A stretch of DNA of 64,000 nt from Alphaproteobacteria bacterium (lineage in GTDB: Bacteria > Pseudomonadota > Alphaproteobacteria > GCA-016699305), in assembly GCA_016699305.1 (NCBI GenBank), contig CP064970.1, positions 682,001 to 746,000 of the forward strand, in the 5' to 3' direction. Shown here piece after piece: positions 11,962 through 20,453 of this stretch (positions are counted from its first letter, which is position 1; each line of letters begins with the position of its first letter). The notes below the pieces were generated by a model that worked only from the letters and a program-made list of their open reading frames with translations, searched no databases and was not told the origin of the DNA. Made by a program: the position numbers and the translations under genes.

Positions 11962-12396
11962 ATGAAGCAGAGTCCACCCATTCAACGCATCACTGAGAAA
12001 TTGCGCGGCATGGGCATACGCCCCACGCGCCAGCGCGTGGCGTTGGCAAGCCTCTTGTTTGCCGACCGTGACCGACATGTGACGGCCGAGATTCTGCACG
12101 GTGAGGCTGTGAAACAGCGCATAAATGTATCCCTTGCAACCGTCTACAACACGTTGAATCAATTCACACGGCACGGCATATTGCGTGAAGTGCATTTGGA
12201 TTCGGACGTTTGTTGGTTTGATACCAACACATCGCCACACCACCATTTCATCTTTGATAGTTCGGGCAAGGTTTGCGACATTGATCCAGACAGCCTTCGC
12301 ATTGAAGGTATGCCCGCCTTACCGGAAGGCCACCACATTCATCATATCGAGTTGGTTATCCATCTGGCCTCTACCGAAGAGTTGCCTCGCCCATAA
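11962..12396 (+). CDS. irr: Fur-family iron response regulator, Irr type
   Basis: A 144-residue Fur-superfamily regulator with an N-terminal winged helix (IRPTRQRVALASLLF, VSLATVYNTLNQFTRHGIL) and the metal/haem-binding HHH at residues 93-95 (SPHHHFIFD) that marks Irr. The paired CxxC motifs of many Fur proteins are absent; only Cys84 and Cys105 are present. No N-terminal GCPWHD-type haem regulatory motif is visible, so regulation may differ from Bradyrhizobium Irr. In rhizobia Irr acts under low iron on ICE palindromes. A perfect example lies 126 bases past the end of this gene, before rubrerythrin, which supports the assignment. Confidence 0.87.
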   Translation: MKQSPPIQRITEKLRGMGIRPTRQRVALASLLFADRDRHVTAEILHGEAVKQRINVSLATVYNTLNQFTRHGILREVHLDSDVCWFDTNTSPHHHFIFDSSGKVCDIDPDSLRIEGMPALPEGHHIHHIELVIHLASTEELPRP

Positions 12397-12521
12397 ATCT
12401 ATCTCCGACTATCCCCCGACATGCCCGTCACGGTGAACTGCGGCAATTGGTCGCCTTGGTCTCGCACATCGAGCCCTATACTCAAAACCTTGTTAAGATG
12501 CGGGGCGCGGAAAGCTTGCAT

Positions 12522-12544
12522 ATATTTAGAATTGTTCTAAATAT
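12522..12544. promoter_or_regulatory. Irr-box (ICE-type) operator upstream of rubrerythrin
   Basis: A perfect palindrome with 10-bp arms and a 3-base centre. Its core reads TTTAGAA-TTG-TTCTAAA (12525-12541), matching the published iron-control-element consensus as I remember it. It lies about 126 bases before the rubrerythrin start codon and next to the irr gene. Repression of rubrerythrin by Irr when iron is low is the natural inference. Confidence 0.82.
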
Positions 12545-12669
12545 GTAGGTATCGAGTTCCCATGCATCCGAGCCTGGCAACTATGATCTTCACCGTTGTG
12601 GGGCTAGGCAACCGATCGGTCCATCACGGTGAAACCCTTTCATCACTCACACTCCTGGGGAGACACGTC

Positions 12670-13092
12670 ATGAGCAGCTTAAAAGGCAGCAAAACCGAAC
12701 AGAATCTGAAAGACGCCTTCTCCGGCGAAAGCCAGGCGAACCGTCGTTACCTGTATTTCGCTCAAAAGGCCGATGTGGAAGGCTATAACGATGTGGCCGC
12801 CGTGTTCCGTTCGACCGCCGAGGGCGAAACCGGCCACGCGCATGGCCATCTGAAATACCTGGAAGAGGTAGGCGACCCAGCCACGGGCGAGCCGATTGGC
12901 GACACAAACGCCAACCTCAAGGCCTCCATCGCAGGCGAAACGCATGAATACACCGACATGTATCCAGGCATGGCACGCACCGCGCGTGATGAGGGCTTCG
13001 AGGAAATCGCCGAATGGTTCGAGATCCTGGCGCGGGCCGAGAAGTCCCATGCTGGTCGTTTCCAGAAAGCCTTGGACAGCATTGCTGGTTAA
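12670..13092 (+). CDS. Rubrerythrin-family di-iron protein without rubredoxin domain
   Basis: A 140-residue four-helix di-iron protein, probably a peroxide-scavenging or iron-handling enzyme. The iron ligands are in ExxxxR/ExxH-like motifs: [36 protein letters not shown] and [10 protein letters not shown]. The C-terminal rubredoxin-like CxxC pair of classical rubrerythrin is missing, so electrons must come from a separate partner; the Fe-S protein encoded next is a candidate. The frame is open from 12562, but ATG 12670 follows GGGGAGACACGTC and matches the family N-terminus, so I start there. The gene is preceded by a perfect Irr box. Confidence 0.92.
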   Translation: MSSLKGSKTEQNLKDAFSGESQANRRYLYFAQKADVEGYNDVAAVFRSTAEGETGHAHGHLKYLEEVGDPATGEPIGDTNANLKASIAGETHEYTDMYPGMARTARDEGFEEIAEWFEILARAEKSHAGRFQKALDSIAG

Positions 13093-13112
13093 AACGAAAA
13101 GAGTATCATGGC

Positions 13113-13148
13113 GCACTGGCCGGGGCGGTTATCCGTCCCGGCCAGTGC
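13113..13148 (+). promoter_or_regulatory. Strong intercistronic hairpin after rubrerythrin
   Basis: Arms gcactggccggg (13113-13124) and cccggccagtgc (13137-13148) pair perfectly around a 12-base loop. No T-run follows. It probably stabilises the rubrerythrin mRNA or partly separates its expression from the Fe-S gene 22 bases later. Confidence 0.6.
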
Positions 13149-13170
13149 CAGCCGATTGAGGAACTTGATT

Positions 13171-14568
13171 ATGCGTGAAGGTGGTTTGGAAGCTCCCCGG
13201 CGTCATCCCGTGGCCTGGAAAGAAGACGACTTCTGGGACGAGGCCAAATTGGATGCCGAACTGCGCCGTGTCTATGACATCTGCCACGGATGCCGTCGTT
13301 GCTTTAACTTGTGCGAATCTTTTCCGCGCCTATTCGATTTGATCGACGCCACAGCCAGCGGCGAAATGGAGGATGTGTCCAGCCAGGACTTCCCCTCGAT
13401 CGAAAAGGCATGCACCTTGTGCGATATGTGCTATCAGGCCACCTGTCCTTATGTGCCGCCGCATGAATTCAATCTGGATTTTCCGCATCTGATGCTGCGC
13501 GCCCGCGCCGTGCGACGCAAGAAAGAGGGCAGTCCTTGGGCCGAGGTTCAACTGACCCAAACAGACCGCAACGGCGCGATGGCGCGGCTGGCACCGGAAA
13601 TAGCCAATTGGTTGACCGATACCCGCAATCAACCCGCCCGCGTCGCCTTGGAGAAAGTGGCGCAGGTGGATCGCCGCGCTGCATTGCCCCAATATCACGG
13701 AAAAACCCTGGTCATGCAGGCACGGGAAAACCCACCCGTTGTCAACGCCAAGGCCCCCGCCTATGGCAAGCGCAAGGCCGTGGTCTATGCTACTTGTTTC
13801 AGTAATTACAATAACCCGGCTATCGGCATGGCGGCTCTAGCCGTGCTGGCCCATTGCGGGGTCGAGACCGAGGTGGTGTATCCGCGCTGCTGCGGCATGC
13901 CACAACTGGAGCAGGGCGACCTGGGCGGCGTGAATAAGCATGCCGCTACGGTGGCCGAGGCGCTTTCTCCATGGATCGACAAGGGATATGACGTGATCGC
14001 CCTGGTGCCCAGTTGTGCCCTAATGCTGAAAAGCGAATGGCCCCTCTTGGTTCCCACCGATGCTCCGCACCGCGCCTTAGTGCAAAAACTGGCCACGGCC
14101 AGTTACGACATCAGCGAATATGTGATCAGCCTCGCCAAGCGCGAAGGCGTACCCGATCAGCTCAAAGTTTTAGAAGGCGGGATCACGTTACATATTGCCT
14201 GCCACGCGCGCGCACAGAATATCGGCCTTAAAGCGGCCGAGATGTTGCGCCTTATCCCCGGCCAGGCTGTCAAGGTCATCGAACGTTGCTCGGGACATGG
14301 CGGATCGTGGGGCGTGCTGAAGGAGAATTTCGATTCCGCGCTCAAGGTCGGCAAGCCTGTGATGCGGCAAGCCGCTCAGGAAAAGAGCGCCTATCTGGCC
14401 TCGGAATGCCCCCTGGCGGGCGCGCATATCGCCCAAGGCATGGAGCTGATGGCACAGCAGGTGGTCGTTAGCCAAAGCGGCGCGTTATGCGACCCCGCCG
14501 CCGTCACGCCTCAATCGCGGCACCCCATCGAACTTATGGCCTTGGCCTATGGACTCGAAAACACCTAA
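13171..14568 (+). CDS. Heterodisulfide reductase/GlpC-like Fe-S oxidoreductase
   Basis: A 465-residue predicted electron-transfer protein. Two [4Fe-4S] ferredoxin motifs lie at Cys38/41/44/48 (CHGCRRCFNLC) and Cys81/84/87/92 (CTLCDMCYQATC). Two CCG-type domains follow (CFSNYNNP to PRCCGMPQLEQGD, and CHARAQNIG to RCSGHGGSWG). The second CCG motif has Ser for the second Cys. The frame is open from 13108, but ATG 13171 follows GAGGAAC and fits the family. Rubrerythrin plus this oxidoreductase is a recurrent proteobacterial pair, suggesting it supplies electrons to rubrerythrin. The usual third partner, DUF3501, was not seen here. Confidence 0.88.
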   Translation: MREGGLEAPRRHPVAWKEDDFWDEAKLDAELRRVYDICHGCRRCFNLCESFPRLFDLIDATASGEMEDVSSQDFPSIEKACTLCDMCYQATCPYVPPHEFNLDFPHLMLRARAVRRKKEGSPWAEVQLTQTDRNGAMARLAPEIANWLTDTRNQPARVALEKVAQVDRRAALPQYHGKTLVMQARENPPVVNAKAPAYGKRKAVVYATCFSNYNNPAIGMAALAVLAHCGVETEVVYPRCCGMPQLEQGDLGGVNKHAATVAEALSPWIDKGYDVIALVPSCALMLKSEWPLLVPTDAPHRALVQKLATASYDISEYVISLAKREGVPDQLKVLEGGITLHIACHARAQNIGLKAAEMLRLIPGQAVKVIERCSGHGGSWGVLKENFDSALKVGKPVMRQAAQEKSAYLASECPLAGAHIAQGMELMAQQVVVSQSGALCDPAAVTPQSRHPIELMALAYGLENT

Positions 14569-14758
14569 CCCATCGCCGCCAGGCGATGTCCTGTTCGAGC
14601 TGACGCGCATCGGCGATATCGTCAAGGTCACCGCCGTGGACGTACACACCGGCACCGAGGTCAGCTTGCAAGGCCCCACCAGTGCTGGCGAGATTCTCTT
14701 GCGCCAACGCGCTTTGCAAAAACTGCGCTATGTGATGCAAAAGCGTAAAGGGGATTGA
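14549..14758 (+). CDS. Small conserved alphaproteobacterial protein (DUF6898-like)
   Basis: A 69-residue soluble protein overlapping the preceding gene by 20 bases, so probably translationally coupled. The core VLFELTRIGDIVKVTAVDVH then TGTEVSLQGP is followed by a basic C-terminus (KLRYVMQKRKGD). It resembles a small family I remember as DUF6898, of unknown function. A GC-rich inverted repeat follows immediately. Confidence 0.68.
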   Translation: MDSKTPNPSPPGDVLFELTRIGDIVKVTAVDVHTGTEVSLQGPTSAGEILLRQRALQKLRYVMQKRKGD

Positions 14759-14794
14759 TAGCAAGGCGGCAGGTAATACCCCGCCGCCTTGCTA
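14759..14794 (+). terminator. Hairpin at the end of the rubrerythrin/Fe-S operon
   Basis: Twelve perfectly paired bases, tagcaaggcggc (14759-14770) and gccgccttgcta (14783-14794), around a 12-base loop, beginning right after the stop codon. There is no clear T-run, so it may act as an RNA-stability hairpin or Rho-linked end rather than a classical intrinsic terminator. Confidence 0.6.
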
Positions 14795-14805
14795 TAGATA
14801 AATGT

Positions 14806-15006
14806 CTAGATTATGTGGGGCCGTACGCATCTCGGTACGAACCCGTACATACGGGCTTCAGGCGAATTCGACGAACAACCTGGAGGCAGGGGGCGGCTTG
14901 GCCTAGTGTTCGCTTTCTTGATGCTTGGCTTAGTCGGTCGCTTCTCATACATCCTTAGAATGACAATGTTCTCTTTCCCGTCGCCTGTTGGCTTTTCTGT
15001 CGTCAT
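14806..15006 (-). CDS. Possible small basic protein, 66 residues
   Basis: An open frame starting at ATG 15006 behind a convincing ribosome binding site (GGGGAGATCAAC). The product begins MTTEKPTGDGKENIVILRM and is Lys/Arg/Pro-rich, ending MYGFVPRCVRPHII. No family recognised. A stable hairpin (15019-15042) lies directly upstream of the ribosome binding site on this strand. Support is only the RBS and the open frame; it could be chance. Confidence 0.35.
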   Translation of the reverse strand: MTTEKPTGDGKENIVILRMYEKRPTKPSIKKANTRPSRPLPPGCSSNSPEARMYGFVPRCVRPHII

Positions 15007-15018
15007 GTTGATCTCCCC

Positions 15019-15042
15019 GACCGCTTTTGAAGGCGGTCTTTT
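15019..15042 (+). terminator. Hairpin with T-run (plus strand)
   Basis: gaccgc (15019-15024) pairs with gcggtc (15033-15038) around an 8-base loop and is followed by TTTTCT, as in a small intrinsic terminator for plus-strand transcripts. Read on the minus strand it is a leader hairpin abutting the ribosome binding site of the small ORF at 14806-15006. Confidence 0.5.
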
Positions 15043-15383
15043 CTGTGCTGTCCGACCCAGCTTGGGAAAAGCCGGTGTGGGCCGATCACCGCAGACGCCG
15101 ACAAAACGCCCCATAACCCGGAACGCCCTGTCAGCGGGGCCTGAGAAAACCGATTTGGTGTTGTCGTGAAGACGGATTCGCCGCCCAAGACTTCACACGC
15201 GCATCGCCCCAAACCCTCTGGGAACCGCAGCATGTGTCTTGTTGGCTGCGGCGCTTTAGCTTTTCGTGACGCGGTGCAAGCTGCCCCATCAAATCCCGCG
15301 AGCCGTTCAGGCGGCCAACCATGAGGGAAGGCTAACCCCAGCTTAAAATAACGTCAATGCGGCATTTGATTGCATGATCAAGG
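15043..15383. other. Gene-free interval, possibly structured RNA
   Basis: No convincing protein gene. A 7-bp inverted repeat (ccgcagc and gctgcgg, around 15221-15252) is visible. A stretch near 15130-15160 reads vaguely like a 6S-type RNA segment (GGGGCCTGAG), but I could not build a confident fold. The 63- and 76-codon minus-strand frames here lack ribosome binding sites and family resemblance. Confidence 0.4.
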
Positions 15384-16670
15384 CTAATGTTCATGTGTCT
15401 CAGGCTCAGACGATGATGCCACCATCCGCTTTTCCATCTCGCCCCTAAAATGCCGGATCAGGCCTTGCACCGGCCAACCGGCGGCATCGCCATGGGCGCA
15501 GATGGTGTGGCCTTCGATCTGGCGGGTGATCGCCAAAAGATCGTCGATGTCATGTGGTACCGCCTGTCCCGAGGCTATTTTTTCCATGCGCCGCCATACC
15601 CAGCCCGTGCCCTCGCGACAGGGCGTGCATTGGCCGCAGGATTCATGCATGTAAAAACGCGATAAACGCGCGATGGCGCGCACGATATCCGTGCTGCGAT
15701 CCATCACGATCACGCCTGCCGTGCCCAGCCCCGATTGAGCGGCACGCAAGGAATCGAAATCCATCAAGACCGTCTCGCACACCTCTTTGGGAATAAGAGG
15801 CGTGGATGACCCGCCCGGGATCACGGCCAACAGATTGTCCCACCCGCCGCGCACACCGCCCGCGTGACGCTCGATCAGCTCACGCAGCGGAATGCCCATT
15901 TCCTCTTCCACCGTGCAGGGCTTTTCCACATGGCCCGAGATGCAAAACAGCTTGGTGCCGGTGTTTTTGGGCCGACCCAGCGCGGCAAACCACGCTCCGC
16001 CCTTGCGCAGAATATCGGGCACGCAGGAGATACTTTCCACATTGTTGATGGTGGTTGGGCAGGCATACAGCCCCGCTTGGGCCGGAAAGGGCGGCTTGTT
16101 GCGCGGCAATCCGCGCTTGCCCTCCAGGCTTTCCAACAAAGCGGATTCTTCGCCGCAGATATAGGCCCCCGCGCCACGATGCACATGGCATTCCAGGTTC
16201 CAACCCGAACCGCAGGCATTGCGGCCCAGCAAACCCGCCGCATTGGCCTCGTCGATCGCATCGGCCAGAATCCGCGCCTCACGCGCGAATTCGCCACGCA
16301 CATAGATATAGGCGCGATGCGCGCCGATGGCGAAGGCGGCCAATAGCACGCCCTCAAGCAGCATGTGCGGATCATGGCGCAGAATATCGCGGTCCTTGCA
16401 GGTGCCCGGCTCGCTCTCATCCGCGTTGACGACCAAATAATGCGGCAGATTGTCGTCTTTGGGCATAAAGGACCACTTCATACCGGTGGAGAATCCCGCC
16501 CCGCCGCGACCGCGCAGACCGCTATCGATCATCTCCTTGATGATCGCCTCGCGCCCCTTGGCCAACAGAGCTTTAGTGTCCGCCCAGCGGCCACGGCGGC
16601 GCGCCGCGTCCAGATTCCAGCCTTGCTCTCCGTGCAGATTGGTGAAGATGCGATCGGCGTCTTGCAGCAT
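15384..16670 (-). CDS. nuoF: NADH-quinone oxidoreductase subunit F
   Basis: Binds NADH and FMN and carries the N3 [4Fe-4S] cluster of complex I. The 428-residue protein shows the NADH/FMN site ([36 protein letters not shown]), [19 protein letters not shown], and the cluster ligands [11 protein letters not shown]. It begins four bases after nuoE. The other nuo genes are not in the window: nuoF is followed by a gene-poor stretch rather than nuoG. It therefore belongs either to a split complex I locus or to another NADH-linked enzyme. Confidence 0.94.
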   Translation of the reverse strand: MLQDADRIFTNLHGEQGWNLDAARRRGRWADTKALLAKGREAIIKEMIDSGLRGRGGAGFSTGMKWSFMPKDDNLPHYLVVNADESEPGTCKDRDILRHDPHMLLEGVLLAAFAIGAHRAYIYVRGEFAREARILADAIDEANAAGLLGRNACGSGWNLECHVHRGAGAYICGEESALLESLEGKRGLPRNKPPFPAQAGLYACPTTINNVESISCVPDILRKGGAWFAALGRPKNTGTKLFCISGHVEKPCTVEEEMGIPLRELIERHAGGVRGGWDNLLAVIPGGSSTPLIPKEVCETVLMDFDSLRAAQSGLGTAGVIVMDRSTDIVRAIARLSRFYMHESCGQCTPCREGTGWVWRRMEKIASGQAVPHDIDDLLAITRQIEGHTICAHGDAAGWPVQGLIRHFRGEMEKRMVASSSEPETHEH

Positions 16671-16674
16671 GGTC

Positions 16675-17229
16675 CTAATCCGCCTTGTCGTTTTGAAGAC
16701 GTTCGATCAAGGCCTCGGTCTTCGCTTCGTCCAAGTCTTCGTGATAATCCTCGTTCACCTGAATCACGGGCGCGTTCACGCAGGCTCCCAGACATTCGAC
16801 CTCGGACAAGGTGAACTGCCCATCGGGCGTGGTTTGGCCCGGTTCGATGCCCAATTTGCGGCGGCACACATGCATCACGCCTTCGGAGCCGCGCAGCCAG
16901 CATGGTGTGGTGGTGCATACCTGCAGATGCCAGCGCCCCACGGGCCGCGTATTGAGCATGGAATAGAAGCTGGCGACCTCATGCACCCGCATACGCGGCA
17001 TCGCCAGATAATCCGCCACATAGTCCAAGGCCGCAGGTGGCAGCCAGTGATGATTCTGTTCTTGGGCCAATTGCAGCAGGGGTAAGACCGCGCTGGCCTG
17101 GTGTCCCGCCGGATAGCGCGCCACGATCTGCCCAGCCTTGTCCAGGTTCTCGGGCGTAAAGGAAAAGCCTGACGTTTCAGAGCCAGACAACGGCAAAGCG
17201 GCAGCGGAACCGGACACGGCAACCCTCAT
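16675..17229 (-). CDS. nuoE: NADH-quinone oxidoreductase subunit E
   Basis: Thioredoxin-fold subunit with the N1a [2Fe-2S] cluster. The cluster cysteines are in [12 protein letters not shown] and [12 protein letters not shown]. The 184-residue length is close to the usual 160-240. It begins [17 protein letters not shown] after a short Ala/Ser-rich extension; ATG 17229 is the only good start. It forms a two-gene unit with nuoF and diverges from a DUF3592 gene, with the likely promoter in 17230-17343. Confidence 0.93.
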   Translation of the reverse strand: MRVAVSGSAAALPLSGSETSGFSFTPENLDKAGQIVARYPAGHQASAVLPLLQLAQEQNHHWLPPAALDYVADYLAMPRMRVHEVASFYSMLNTRPVGRWHLQVCTTTPCWLRGSEGVMHVCRRKLGIEPGQTTPDGQFTLSEVECLGACVNAPVIQVNEDYHEDLDEAKTEALIERLQNDKAD

Positions 17230-17343
17230 TCAATCGATGACCCAGCTTGCCCCAAGGGGCCAGATGGCGCAACCATGGGGGAGAGTTTTAACACATCTTC
17301 AATATGCTGGTCGAAACCGATGGAGCGCTGCAAAGGAATCGAC

Positions 17344-18018
17344 ATGTCCAAATTCGGCTTGATGGCCGTTCTTTTCGGAGCGGTCTTTGTGGGTCTAGCG
17401 CTATGGCAGGGCCAGGAAACACAAGATTTTCTGGCTGTCAGCGTGCGCGTACCGGGAAAGGTGATCCAAATGGAGGCAAGCCATGGCTCGGACTCCACCA
17501 CCTATCGCCCCATTTTTGAATACACCACCAAAGACGGCCAGACGCTGACCCATCGCTCGGAGATGAGCAGCAATCCGCCCACTTATCATAGAGGCGAAGA
17601 AGTTGAGGTTCTGTATGATCCCGCCTACCCCGAAAAGGCAAAGATCAATGGATTTTTCAGCCTATGGGGATTGCCAGTAATCTTGGGCGCGTTCGGTTGC
17701 GTGCCGCTTTTGATCGGTCTTTTTATGGGCATGGCTCATGCCGCGCGGCAACAGCTCCGCGCCAGGCTAGAACGTTTTGGAAACAAGCTGCACTGCAAAG
17801 TGACCGATGTCAGCCAGAACACCTCATTTCATGTCAATGGCCGCTCTCCCTGGCGCATCACGGCGCTGGGACAAGTATCGGCCCAACCGATGGAATTCCA
17901 CAGTCACAATTTATGGAAGGGTCGCCCTGTTCAAACCGAGGCCGCAGGCCATGTCGATGTCCTGTACGATCCCGCCGATCCCAAAAAATATGTGATGCTG
18001 GTGGCCGAGGACGATTAA
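17344..18018 (+). CDS. DUF3592 membrane protein, copy 1
   Basis: A 224-residue protein with an N-terminal membrane segment (FGLMAVLFGAVFVGLALW), an extracytoplasmic domain typical of DUF3592 (VPGKVIQMEASHG, TYRPIFEYTTKDGQTLTHRS, GEEVEVLYDPAYPEKAKING), a second hydrophobic stretch (LPVILGAFGCVPLLIGLFMG), and a repeat of the VDVLYDP motif near the C-terminus. I start at ATG 17344, which follows AAGGAATCGAC; the frame is open from 17275. Function unknown. A paralogue follows 150 bases downstream, pointing to tandem duplication. Confidence 0.82.
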   Translation: MSKFGLMAVLFGAVFVGLALWQGQETQDFLAVSVRVPGKVIQMEASHGSDSTTYRPIFEYTTKDGQTLTHRSEMSSNPPTYHRGEEVEVLYDPAYPEKAKINGFFSLWGLPVILGAFGCVPLLIGLFMGMAHAARQQLRARLERFGNKLHCKVTDVSQNTSFHVNGRSPWRITALGQVSAQPMEFHSHNLWKGRPVQTEAAGHVDVLYDPADPKKYVMLVAEDD

Positions 18019-18168
18019 CGCGAGCGACGATGCTATCGTAACTAATTCATAAATAATAGATATGCATTTAGATTCATCGACATCATGCAACTGTACTCTT
18101 CAATCATTTTTCAGTTTTGTATCCGAGAATGATCCCGTCTAACAGAACACCGCCGGGGAGAGGACAAC

Positions 18169-18849
18169 ATGGATGCTCGTCATTATCTAGGAATGATCGC
18201 GGGCTTAGTCTTCATGGGTGTCGCTGGCTGGATGGGCTGGCAGAGTTTCGAATTTGTCGCGAGCAGCACATCGGCCGAAGGTGAGGTCGTCAAGATTCAA
18301 GAAAGTGTCAGTTCCAGGAGGCGCTATCGCCCTGTCGTCGAATTCACAACCGAAGACGGGCGGACAATTCGTTTTGTGGGATCTGGCTCGGTCCCTGCTA
18401 TGTACGAAAAGGGAGAAACCGTCAGTGTTCTGTATAATCCCGACCACCCAGAGGGTGCCAAGATCGATTCTCTCCTCGATTTATGGGGAGGGCCGCTGGT
18501 CTTGGGTTTCTTCGGCAGCATCCCTTTTCTAGCTTTATTGAACACGCGCGCGGCAGATAACCGTCGCCGCCAATTGGTCAATGATATGGGGCACACGGGA
18601 ACGCGCTTGCGCTGCAAAGTCATCAGCGTCAAGCAAGACCGTTCGATCAAAGAAGACGGATCATACCCCTGGCGCGTGATCGCCCAGGGCGATCCCACAG
18701 GCCACGGCGCACTCATGGAATTCCGCAGCCAAGACCTATGGAACGGTCGCCCCATCGGCGTGGAGTCGGTGGGCTATATTGACGTCCTCATCAACCCCAC
18801 GAATCCCCAAGACTATGTGATGCTGGTGCCCGGATACGATAAGACCTGA
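18169..18849 (+). CDS. DUF3592 membrane protein, copy 2
   Basis: A 226-residue paralogue of the preceding protein with the same layout: membrane segment (LGMIAGLVFMGVAGWMGW), RRRYRPVVEFTTEDGRTIRF, GETVSVLYNPDHPEGAKIDS, a hydrophobic pair, then LMEFRSQDLWNGRPIG and YIDVLINPTNPQDYVMLVPG. The start ATG follows GGAGAGGACAAC, a strong ribosome binding site. The last 21 bases of the gene and 25 bases beyond it are repeated after the M16 peptidase gene downstream, so this locus has been rearranged. Confidence 0.82.
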   Translation: MDARHYLGMIAGLVFMGVAGWMGWQSFEFVASSTSAEGEVVKIQESVSSRRRYRPVVEFTTEDGRTIRFVGSGSVPAMYEKGETVSVLYNPDHPEGAKIDSLLDLWGGPLVLGFFGSIPFLALLNTRAADNRRRQLVNDMGHTGTRLRCKVISVKQDRSIKEDGSYPWRVIAQGDPTGHGALMEFRSQDLWNGRPIGVESVGYIDVLINPTNPQDYVMLVPGYDKT

Positions 18850-18874
18850 GTTTGCTTTTATCCGTGGGCGGTGC
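18829..18874 (+). repeat. 46-bp direct repeat, left copy
   Basis: Spans the end of DUF3592 copy 2 (encoding PGYDKT-stop) and 25 bases of its 3' flank. It is identical to 20476-20521 except for one base (gat/gac). The two copies bracket the AT-rich M16 peptidase gene. Confidence 0.9.
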
Positions 18875-18959
18875 GCCAAACTTCCCCCCGCTTTTTTGTG
18901 GCGCATGTATATTCGTTTCGTAAGATTAAATATCTTGATCCTTATTGTGAGGCGGACAT

Positions 18960-20453
18960 ATGGCTACATATCAACAATTTGCCGATGGCGAAGAAATGAC
19001 CATCCTGGACAACGGCATGCATGTGATGACGAAAACCGACCGTACTGATCCAGTAGTGGCTATGAAGGTCCAGGTTGTGAATACGGGTATGTATTATGAA
19101 GATCACCGGGGTGCTCGAGAGACTGAGATGAGTCATATTCTAGAGCATGTCGTCGCTAAGGGTTCGATTCGTCATGGAGTGTTTGCGCCTTATTCAGATC
19201 TAATTGATGAACTGAGCTACACGGCTATTGGTTCTAACGCGACCACGAATAACCATTCGACAAATTATGCCCTAGATAAAAATACGAATCCCATACAAGT
19301 CCTAAAGGAATATGAAGGGCAAGAAGACTGGAGGATAATTTTAGAAGCAAATCTAGATATGTGTTTCTATCCAAACTTTGAAAACAATATTGTGGAAGCA
19401 GAGTATCTGGCAGTCAAGAATGAAACGAGTGGGTATGCCTATAGAGAAGAACAAGACAAAAATGCGCTCAAATATCGAGAATTAACGAGAGCGTTTTATC
19501 CAGAAATTAGAAATTATCGTCTATCTGATACAGAAAGACTAAATGCGTTGCTGTCGCGCCCGGTGACGGCAGAGCGACTGGAGGAATTCTGGCTCCAACA
19601 CTATCATCCGTCGGCTATTCGCGTGTCTGTCTGTGGAGATATCACGCACCAGGAAGTGGTGGATGTCTGTTCGCACGCTGCATATAACAGAAGAAATGAG
19701 CCTTTGGCCCAGCGAGGCTTTGGACGCCTGCTGCAGCAAGACGCCGATATTCGTATTCCAGATCCAATGGCTGAGATATGCAGTTTCTCACTGGTATTTG
19801 GCGACAACGAAGCAAGCGGTTCCCTTGAGAATTCTCCGCGTGGCGACCAAATAAAAATGCTATATGAAAAAATATTTTCTCATGAGTTGTTGCTTGAATT
19901 GCGGCATAATCGCAGACTTGTTTATGGTTGCTCTGTGAATCATGCTATTTTGTTCAGCGATAACCAAAACTTCATGGCCATTGAGACGAGTTGTTTGCCA
20001 CAAGACGTGCTTGGTATGACCAAAGGCATTCTGAGCGTTAGTGAAAGGCTTCTAGAAAAACCAACAATTGTGGAAGAAATTCTTGAGAAAATAATAAGAA
20101 CTGAGAAGAAACAAGATTGCATGGATGCAAGACTTTTTCCCAAAGGATATGCGAAGAGAAATATAGATGCTTTGGAAGTGTATGGAACGATCATGCCACC
20201 TTCATGCACGCGGGAGATAAGATATTCTATTACGCCGCCTGAGATCATGTCCTACCACGCGCAGCGTTTATGCGCTTCGGCCATGGGTATCTTGACATAT
20301 GGCAATACAGAACATGCGCCGCCATTTGAGCAAGTGAAAGACGCGCTATCGAGTTTGGGGCGTTCTTATTCGCCATCTTCATCTTGCACGCGACCTGGTG
20401 GCATCAGACAAAGGGGCGAAGACTTCCGGACTGGTCCATCACCTGCAAAGTGA
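18960..20453 (+). CDS. M16-family zinc metallopeptidase-like protein, probably acquired
   Basis: A 497-residue protein with the inverted zinc motif HILEH (His59, Glu62, His63) and downstream glutamates (141-155, in ENNIVEAEYLAVKNE) that could give the third ligand, as in pitrilysin-type peptidases. It has no signal peptide, so it is probably cytoplasmic. Base composition is clearly more AT-rich than neighbours. Residues up to about 465 look like genuine M16 sequence (FEQVKDALSSLG). The last 30 or so (SYSPSSSCTRPGG onward) read like an out-of-frame tail, because a different frame over the same bases encodes sensible protein and ends in PGYDKT. The gene lies between two copies of a 46-bp repeat, suggesting insertion by recombination. 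Confidence 0.75.
   Translation: MATYQQFADGEEMTILDNGMHVMTKTDRTDPVVAMKVQVVNTGMYYEDHRGARETEMSHILEHVVAKGSIRHGVFAPYSDLIDELSYTAIGSNATTNNHSTNYALDKNTNPIQVLKEYEGQEDWRIILEANLDMCFYPNFENNIVEAEYLAVKNETSGYAYREEQDKNALKYRELTRAFYPEIRNYRLSDTERLNALLSRPVTAERLEEFWLQHYHPSAIRVSVCGDITHQEVVDVCSHAAYNRRNEPLAQRGFGRLLQQDADIRIPDPMAEICSFSLVFGDNEASGSLENSPRGDQIKMLYEKIFSHELLLELRHNRRLVYGCSVNHAILFSDNQNFMAIETSCLPQDVLGMTKGILSVSERLLEKPTIVEEILEKIIRTEKKQDCMDARLFPKGYAKRNIDALEVYGTIMPPSCTREIRYSITPPEIMSYHAQRLCASAMGILTYGNTEHAPPFEQVKDALSSLGRSYSPSSSCTRPGGIRQRGEDFRTGPSPAK

Noticed and set aside
15043..15383. Possible tmRNA, 6S RNA or RNase P RNA
   Set aside because: I found no tRNA-like T-arm, no tag peptide, no RNase P P4 motif and no confident 6S fold, so it is left as unassigned sequence.
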